Origin: Lachnospiraceae bacterium
GTDB lineage: Bacteria > Bacillota > Clostridia > Lachnospirales > Lachnospiraceae
Assembly (NCBI GenBank): GCA_017964745.1
Contig: JAGCRJ010000092.1
Coordinates: 1 to 9,044 of the forward strand
Length of the DNA: 9,044 bases
Reading direction: 5' to 3'
Made by a program: the position numbers and the translations under genes. Below are positions 5,193-9,044 of the stretch, in pieces (the first letter of the stretch is position 1; each line of letters starts with the position of its first letter). Below the pieces are notes generated by a model. That model saw nothing but the letters and a program-made list of their open reading frames with translations. It was not told the DNA's origin and did not search any database.

Positions 5193-7589
5193 TTAGTAGA
5201 TATTGAGATATGTGCCTCCGACAGAGGAATTGAACCATACGTTGTCAACACTGCTGACGATCTTTATGGTCTCTTTTCCGTTATAATAGCGGAGCTTTCC
5301 GTCCGAGTAGAAGACGATCTTCTTGTCGGAGATGCGGTTGATGTCGGAATAGATGGATGCGATATAGCCGAGCTTGACTATCTGTTCACCGTTCTTGTCA
5401 TAGATCACCGCATCCGAATCGTCGAAGCAGAGAATGCTTCCGTTGTCATAGACGATTCCGTCGTAGTAAAGGGATACGTTCTTGATGACCTTGGTATTAT
5501 CCTTGCCGTCATAGACATAAAGGTCGGCTTCGGATCCTTCGCTGTTAGTACCCTTCATGAAGTAGACAACGCCGTTCTTGAATGCACAGAGTGCCTCAGC
5601 CTCGTCATCGAATTTCTCGTTAAGGGTAAAGCTCGTTCCCTTCATATCATAGAGCATGATCTGCTTCTCGGATTCGTCGTTCTTGTCCCTGACGTAAACG
5701 ACGATTGCAAAGAGGCCGTCATCCTCGGAAATAATGGTATCGTTGATCTGGCCTTCAACATCAAGTGAAATATCGGTATCGCTGCCTACGGCAACAAGGA
5801 GTTCTCCCGACTGATTGTTTGCTTCGTATCCGAATATCTGATCGTATGCTTCGTAGGCATAGCCTATATCATCGATGTGGATCTTCTCTACGGAATCCTC
5901 TGAAGGAAGTGAATATACAGCCATGGGAGCCTTGTCGACAAGATATACGAGCTCGACCTGTGCACATTCGGATACAAGCTCCTCACTCTTTCCGTCGTGA
6001 TAATAATTCAGTGAAACATATCCGGGATCGAAGGTGTATTCCTTAAGAGATTCCCTGAGCGAGATCCTGCTCTGTATCGCATACCATTCGTCAAGCTCCT
6101 CGTAATACGTGTCTCTTGCGGCATAGTAAGTATCACTGTCATAACGGTAATACTTGTCGGCATTTATATCATAGTAGTAGTCGTTCCAGTTGTCGCTGTT
6201 CCAGATATAGTAGTAATCAACGCCGCCATAGGTATAAATGCTGCAGTTGCTCTCCATGTAATCGAGAGCATCATCATAATTCTTCTTGATCCTTCCCTGC
6301 TTGTACTCGTCGAATGCTTCATTCTCGGATGAAAGGACAAATCCTGCGGAAGTATCGGGAGATACGGGCTCAACCGCATCATTGTCATCCTTTTCATAAG
6401 GATCGATGATGTAATCATAAAGATTCTCTTCGCTGTCAATGCGCTCTGTGTAGTAGAATCCGCCGTCGGTCATGGTGCCCATGTAGTCGAAATCATCGCA
6501 GATCTCTTCCTCACTCTTTCCGTCAAATCCGGATACATAAAGAGAATACTCCCAGGTCTCGCTGTCAACCTTGGCGTAATAAACCTTGTCGTCGGTAACA
6601 AACTTGATGTAGCTTACATCGTCGTCGATCTCTGTGGTCTCGAACTTGGAATCGGCATAGAGCAGAGTATAGTTTCCTTCATCGGTCGCATCAGCAAGAA
6701 GGAGAAATCCCTTTCCGCCGTTTACTGTACGAATCGAATATACGTCCTTCTCTACTTCGACCGACTCCTTGCCGTTGTAGACCATGAGCTTATCCTTGGT
6801 AGTAAGATAAGCAATGCGTCCGTCCTCAAGGAATCTGAGACTGTCAAGCTTAACCTTGTCATCGATCTCGACGATCTTGCTCTCATTCTTGCTCTTATCC
6901 TTGCCGAGCTTTGAAACGGTCACCTTACATAAAGTAGCGCTTCCGTCACTGTCGACATCATTGAAGAAATAAAGAGTCTTCTCGTCATCGGACCATCTGA
7001 CAAGAGAGTCGGGAACGTAATTTGCTCCGTAATAAAGATCATACAGATCGTCATCGATATCTATATCGCATACCTCGAGGATCTTGGGATCCTTGGCGGT
7101 AGCATCCATGATGACGCAGAGAGTGTCGCGGCTTACGTATGCAACAACCGTTGAGGTGTCGCCCTTCTTGCCGGAAAATAAAGCCTTGATACCTACTATC
7201 GCAAGGATCAGGACTACTACTGCGGCTGCCGCAATAAGGATTATGGGAAGAACCTTGGACTTCTTTCCGGCCGCATCTGCCTGAGGCTGTGCTGCCTGGG
7301 GCTGTGCCTGAGGTGCTTCCTCTGCTTTGGGTGCTTCATCTGCAGGCTTTTCTTCTGCCTTAGGAGCTTCCTCGGCGGGTTTTTCCTCTGCCTTAGGTGC
7401 TTCCTCTGCAGGCTTTTCCTCTGCCTTAGGTGCTTCCTCTGCAGGCTTTTCCTCTGCCTTAGGTGCTTCCTCGGCGGGCTTTTCCTCTGCCTTAGGTGCT
7501 TCCTCGGCGGGTGCCTCTACCTTTGCACCGCAGGACTGGCAAAAGACAGCGCCTTCTTCCAGCTCTACTCCGCACTGTTTACATTTCAT
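5193..7589 (-). CDS. Membrane-anchored zinc-ribbon protein with EAP-rich repeat linker and large propeller-like domain
   Basis: A 798-residue protein of unknown function. Residues 3-20 form a zinc ribbon with paired CxxC motifs (C3/C6, C17/C20). Residues 27-92 are six tandem copies of PAEEAPKAEEK, then a Q/A/P-rich linker. A single membrane helix spans about 113-134, flanked by lysines. The remaining ~660 residues are acidic and rich in tyrosine and glycine, with recurring strand patterns such as VYNGKESVEV (270-279), VYDGKDNTKV (692-701) and YYNGKETIKI (768-777). These suggest beta-propeller blades, interrupted by a helical, tyrosine-rich segment at about 423-520. By analogy with other clostridial zinc-ribbon/one-helix proteins, the ribbon is probably cytosolic and the large part outside. 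There is no enzyme motif, and no LPXTG or other wall anchor. The start ATG at 7589 has AAGGGAG eight bases upstream. The gene has its own promoter and terminator, so it is monocistronic. A sensor or surface role is a guess. Confidence 0.93.
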   Translation of the reverse strand: MKCKQCGVELEEGAVFCQSCGAKVEAPAEEAPKAEEKPAEEAPKAEEKPAEEAPKAEEKPAEEAPKAEEKPAEEAPKAEEKPADEAPKAEEAPQAQPQAAQPQADAAGKKSKVLPIILIAAAAVVVLILAIVGIKALFSGKKGDTSTVVAYVSRDTLCVIMDATAKDPKILEVCDIDIDDDLYDLYYGANYVPDSLVRWSDDEKTLYFFNDVDSDGSATLCKVTVSKLGKDKSKNESKIVEIDDKVKLDSLRFLEDGRIAYLTTKDKLMVYNGKESVEVEKDVYSIRTVNGGKGFLLLADATDEGNYTLLYADSKFETTEIDDDVSYIKFVTDDKVYYAKVDSETWEYSLYVSGFDGKSEEEICDDFDYMGTMTDGGFYYTERIDSEENLYDYIIDPYEKDDNDAVEPVSPDTSAGFVLSSENEAFDEYKQGRIKKNYDDALDYMESNCSIYTYGGVDYYYIWNSDNWNDYYYDINADKYYRYDSDTYYAARDTYYEELDEWYAIQSRISLRESLKEYTFDPGYVSLNYYHDGKSEELVSECAQVELVYLVDKAPMAVYSLPSEDSVEKIHIDDIGYAYEAYDQIFGYEANNQSGELLVAVGSDTDISLDVEGQINDTIISEDDGLFAIVVYVRDKNDESEKQIMLYDMKGTSFTLNEKFDDEAEALCAFKNGVVYFMKGTNSEGSEADLYVYDGKDNTKVIKNVSLYYDGIVYDNGSILCFDDSDAVIYDKNGEQIVKLGYIASIYSDINRISDKKIVFYSDGKLRYYNGKETIKIVSSVDNVWFNSSVGGTYLNIY
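6081..6236 (-). other. Tyrosine-rich segment within the zinc-ribbon protein
   Basis: Residues 452-503 contain 16 tyrosines and three tryptophans in 52 positions, many as YY or YYY, mixed with D and N. The segment sits between two propeller-like halves of the exterior domain. The pattern resembles aromatic surfaces seen in carbohydrate- or wall-binding proteins, but no named repeat family fits. Confidence 0.6.
7314..7511 (-). repeat. Six tandem 33-bp repeats coding for PAEEAPKAEEK
   Basis: 198 bp consist of six 33-bp units in frame, each encoding 11 residues (protein 27-92). Five are identical at protein level; the last reads PADEAPKAEEA. The units differ by only a few mostly silent changes, such as GCC versus GCA alanine codons. 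Such near-identity indicates recent duplication and makes copy number prone to change in frame. Confidence 0.97.
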
Positions 7590-7629
7590 TGATTTGTCTC
7601 CCTTCTTTTGGTGCTGTTAAAACACAGTT

Positions 7630-7658
7630 ATTTTCTTATTTTATTGTGAAAATGTCAA
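7630..7658 (-). promoter_or_regulatory. Promoter of the zinc-ribbon gene
   Basis: A perfect -35 TTGACA (7658-7653) lies 17 bp before GAAAAT (7635-7630) on the minus strand. The -10 is only a moderate match. The region is strongly A/T-rich and sits 40 bp before the start codon. A palindrome abuts the -35 on its upstream side. Confidence 0.65.
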
Positions 7659-7673
7659 ATAACCGTCGGTTAT
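7659..7673. repeat. Perfect palindrome beside the -35 of the zinc-ribbon promoter
   Basis: ATAACCG and CGGTTAT flank a single central base, a perfect 7-1-7 dyad touching the TTGACA hexamer. It may be an operator. It could also form a weak hairpin followed by TTTGACATTTT that ends the permease transcript, which otherwise shows no terminator. Confidence 0.5.
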
Positions 7674-7685
7674 ACGTGCAAACCG

Positions 7686-8735
7686 TCAGAGCAGGTACAG
7701 ATAAAACGACGGCGGAAGTATTCTCGACACGATCCCGAGAACAGTCAGATACTTTGCAGGGTCGAAATACACGGGGCAAAGTACAAAGCTCACAAAGAGC
7801 AGTACCGATACGGCAGGCAGATAAGTTTCGATCCTCCTGAAAAGCCTGATAAAGACTACGCTCCATATGCAGCAGAAAAGAAGGAGCAGAACAAAGCAAT
7901 ACAGATCCCTGAAAAAAGAAACGCTGCCTGCATCGAAATATCTTATAAGTATAAATGCGGAAACCGCCGGAACCGCCACGGATGAAAGTTCATACAGGAA
8001 CATGCTCAGCGCTCTTTCATTCCTTTTCAGTGCCCTGTAGAATCTTCCGCTCTCACCGAAGAAGGACCCTGCCGAATACAGGCTCAGGATAAAAAGAAGA
8101 ACAGCCGCGGTTCCCCTTATGGGATCCGATCTGTCGGCAAACATTTCATTGCTTTCGCCTTCAGGAATATCGACGGTCTCATATACGAGCCCGAACACCT
8201 CATCGCTTGCGACAAGGTATTCGTATTTATCCCTGATATAATCCTTTACCGCCGAAGGATCTTCGAAGATATCCTCTTCAGCATTTTCTACCATATCCGC
8301 ATAGATGATCCTGAACATCGCCGCAAAGACCGTTTCCCTGACTGCGGCGCTCTTAAGCGAGAAGTTCGAAGTGACCATGGTCACCATATCGCGGGTATCT
8401 CCGTCGATGACTCTTTCTTCCATATCCCCGGGGAAGATAAAGCCGCATTCGACGCGCCCTTTTCTGACCATGTCACGCAGGTACCCTTCATCGTCCGTTT
8501 CGGTATAAACATATGCGGAAACGGAATCTTCGCGGTTTTCGAGTATGTTCATGATACGACTTCCGTATTCGCCGGCTTCATTCAGAATGAGAACCTCGGA
8601 AGGCTGTTCCGATGGGATCAGCGACTCGTTCACAAGCGTAAGCAGCAGCCACATAAGAAGGATCCACACATATGTGAACGGACTTTTAAGCCTTGCCTTG
8701 AGCATAAGGAAAAGCCTTATCAGGTATTTAACCAT
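7686..8735 (-). CDS. ABC-2 type transporter permease
   Basis: A 349-residue integral membrane protein with the ABC-2 (YhgE/DrrB-like, ABC2_membrane_3) plan. A basic N-terminus leads to helix 1 at about 21-38. A large exterior domain follows at about 39-205, starting with strand pattern EVLILNEAG. Helices follow near 206-226, 243-264, 275-298 and 305-323. The end, CPVYFDP then SRILPPSFYLYLL, matches the conserved P-rich loop that normally precedes a final helix, but the protein stops there. It would pair with the upstream permease and an ATPase beyond the window to export a lipid, peptide, drug or surface component; the substrate is unknown. The start ATG at 8735 overlaps the upstream gene by 16 bp and has GGAGGT six bases upstream, so the two are translated as a pair. 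Confidence 0.88.
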   Translation of the reverse strand: MVKYLIRLFLMLKARLKSPFTYVWILLMWLLLTLVNESLIPSEQPSEVLILNEAGEYGSRIMNILENREDSVSAYVYTETDDEGYLRDMVRKGRVECGFIFPGDMEERVIDGDTRDMVTMVTSNFSLKSAAVRETVFAAMFRIIYADMVENAEEDIFEDPSAVKDYIRDKYEYLVASDEVFGLVYETVDIPEGESNEMFADRSDPIRGTAAVLLFILSLYSAGSFFGESGRFYRALKRNERALSMFLYELSSVAVPAVSAFILIRYFDAGSVSFFRDLYCFVLLLLFCCIWSVVFIRLFRRIETYLPAVSVLLFVSFVLCPVYFDPAKYLTVLGIVSRILPPSFYLYLL

Positions 8736-9044
8736 GACAGCACCTCCCCCGCCGCAAACAAAACGGCACCCGTTATAAGCTCCCTTACTATTCCGCCGTT
8801 AAAAATATCATCCCTACAAAGTGCCGCAGGCATGAATCTTCCGATGCTTACCGCCGTATCCGGCAGAAAGACGGAAGGAACAATGCATCCTCCGAGCACA
8901 AGCATGATCATGAATATGATAAGGAGTATAAGCCCCGAATCTTCCCTGCCCCTGAAAAGGCAGTAGATAAAATGCGAAAAACCGCATATGCAAAAAAGAA
9001 CGGGGATGACATTCTTAAAGCCGGAAAGTATCTCACAGGCTTCA
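8720..9044 (-). CDS. ABC-2 type transporter permease, C-terminal fragment, cut by window edge
   Basis: The frame is open from the right edge to the TGA at 8722-8720, giving 107 residues of C-terminus with the start beyond the window. A hydrophobic helix (NVIPVLFCICGFSHFIYCLF) is followed by a short charged loop (RGRED). A second helix (SGLILLIIFMIMLVLGG) comes next, then the ABC-2 hallmark loop PSVFLP...IGRFMPAAL, and a last helix, ELITGAVLFAAGEVLSWL. This is the normal C-terminal end of an ABC2_membrane_3 permease. It overlaps the next permease gene by 16 bp and shares the P-rich loop pattern with it, so the two likely form a heterodimeric membrane channel. An internal ATG at 8911 is not the real start, since coding signal continues upstream of it. 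The ATPase gene is not in view. Confidence 0.88.
   Translation of the reverse strand, partial: EACEILSGFKNVIPVLFCICGFSHFIYCLFRGREDSGLILLIIFMIMLVLGGCIVPSVFLPDTAVSIGRFMPAALCRDDIFNGGIVRELITGAVLFAAGEVLSWLNT
8742..8747 (-). promoter_or_regulatory. Ribosome binding site of the downstream permease
   Basis: GGAGGT on the minus strand lies six bases before the ATG at 8735, inside the last codons of the upstream permease gene. It fixes the start and implies translational coupling of the two subunits. Confidence 0.8.

Noticed and set aside
7327..7620. Open frame on the plus strand with a serine/glycine/alanine-rich repeat protein
   Set aside because: It is the antisense shadow of the 33-bp repeats in the zinc-ribbon gene. 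Its periodicity comes entirely from the real coding strand, and it has no ribosome site of its own.
7636..7899. 87-codon minus-strand frame overlapping the 3' end of the permease gene, considered as a frameshifted final helix
   Set aside because: Its tail (cysteine, arginine and threonine residues) is not a hydrophobic helix, so it does not complete the permease.

Overview
The window reads as a chromosomal segment of a Gram-positive clostridium, most likely a Lachnospiraceae member (Butyrivibrio-like). The evidence is a PurO-type IMP cyclohydrolase opening PYPGRGI, a small two-helix protein resembling the Lachnospiraceae DUF6106 family, a long zinc-ribbon/single-helix/extracellular-domain protein, strong AGGAGG-type ribosome sites and TTGACA/TATAAT-type promoters. 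The family-level assignment is inference from these families, not a database result. Every gene lies on the minus strand, so transcription runs from right to left. No gene-free stretch exceeds about 200 bp. I see no tRNA, rRNA, CRISPR array, insertion sequence or phage gene.

Layout in transcription order. (1) 9044-7686: two overlapping ABC-2 type permease genes; the first is cut by the window edge, and their ATPase must lie outside. (2) 7589-5193: a 798-residue membrane-anchored zinc-ribbon protein with a six-copy PAEEAPKAEEK repeat and a large acidic, tyrosine-rich, probably propeller-like exterior. It has its own promoter and a strong terminator. (3) 5066-4563: a DUF6106-like membrane protein with a well-formed promoter. 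(4) 4407-2953: guaB, IMP dehydrogenase, with its own promoter and a textbook terminator. (5) 2744-156: an 862-residue soluble PocR-like/GAF/PAS/GGDEF/EAL protein with intact GGDEF and EAL motifs, preceded by an extended -10 promoter and a leader that could fold. (6) 141-<1: the first 47 codons of an IMP cyclohydrolase gene, only 14 bp behind the GGDEF-EAL stop codon.

The notable theme is the left half. A cyclic-di-GMP turnover enzyme sits between two IMP-node enzymes: IMP cyclohydrolase makes IMP, and IMP dehydrogenase commits IMP to GMP/GTP, the substrate of diguanylate cyclases. The GGDEF-EAL and cyclohydrolase genes look co-transcribed, while guaB is separated from them by a terminator. 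A regulatory connection is inferred from gene order only.

The right half is ordinary accessory membrane biology. Its oddities are a slippage-prone 33-bp repeat, a permease that seems to lack its last helix, and a perfect palindrome abutting the -35 of the zinc-ribbon gene.
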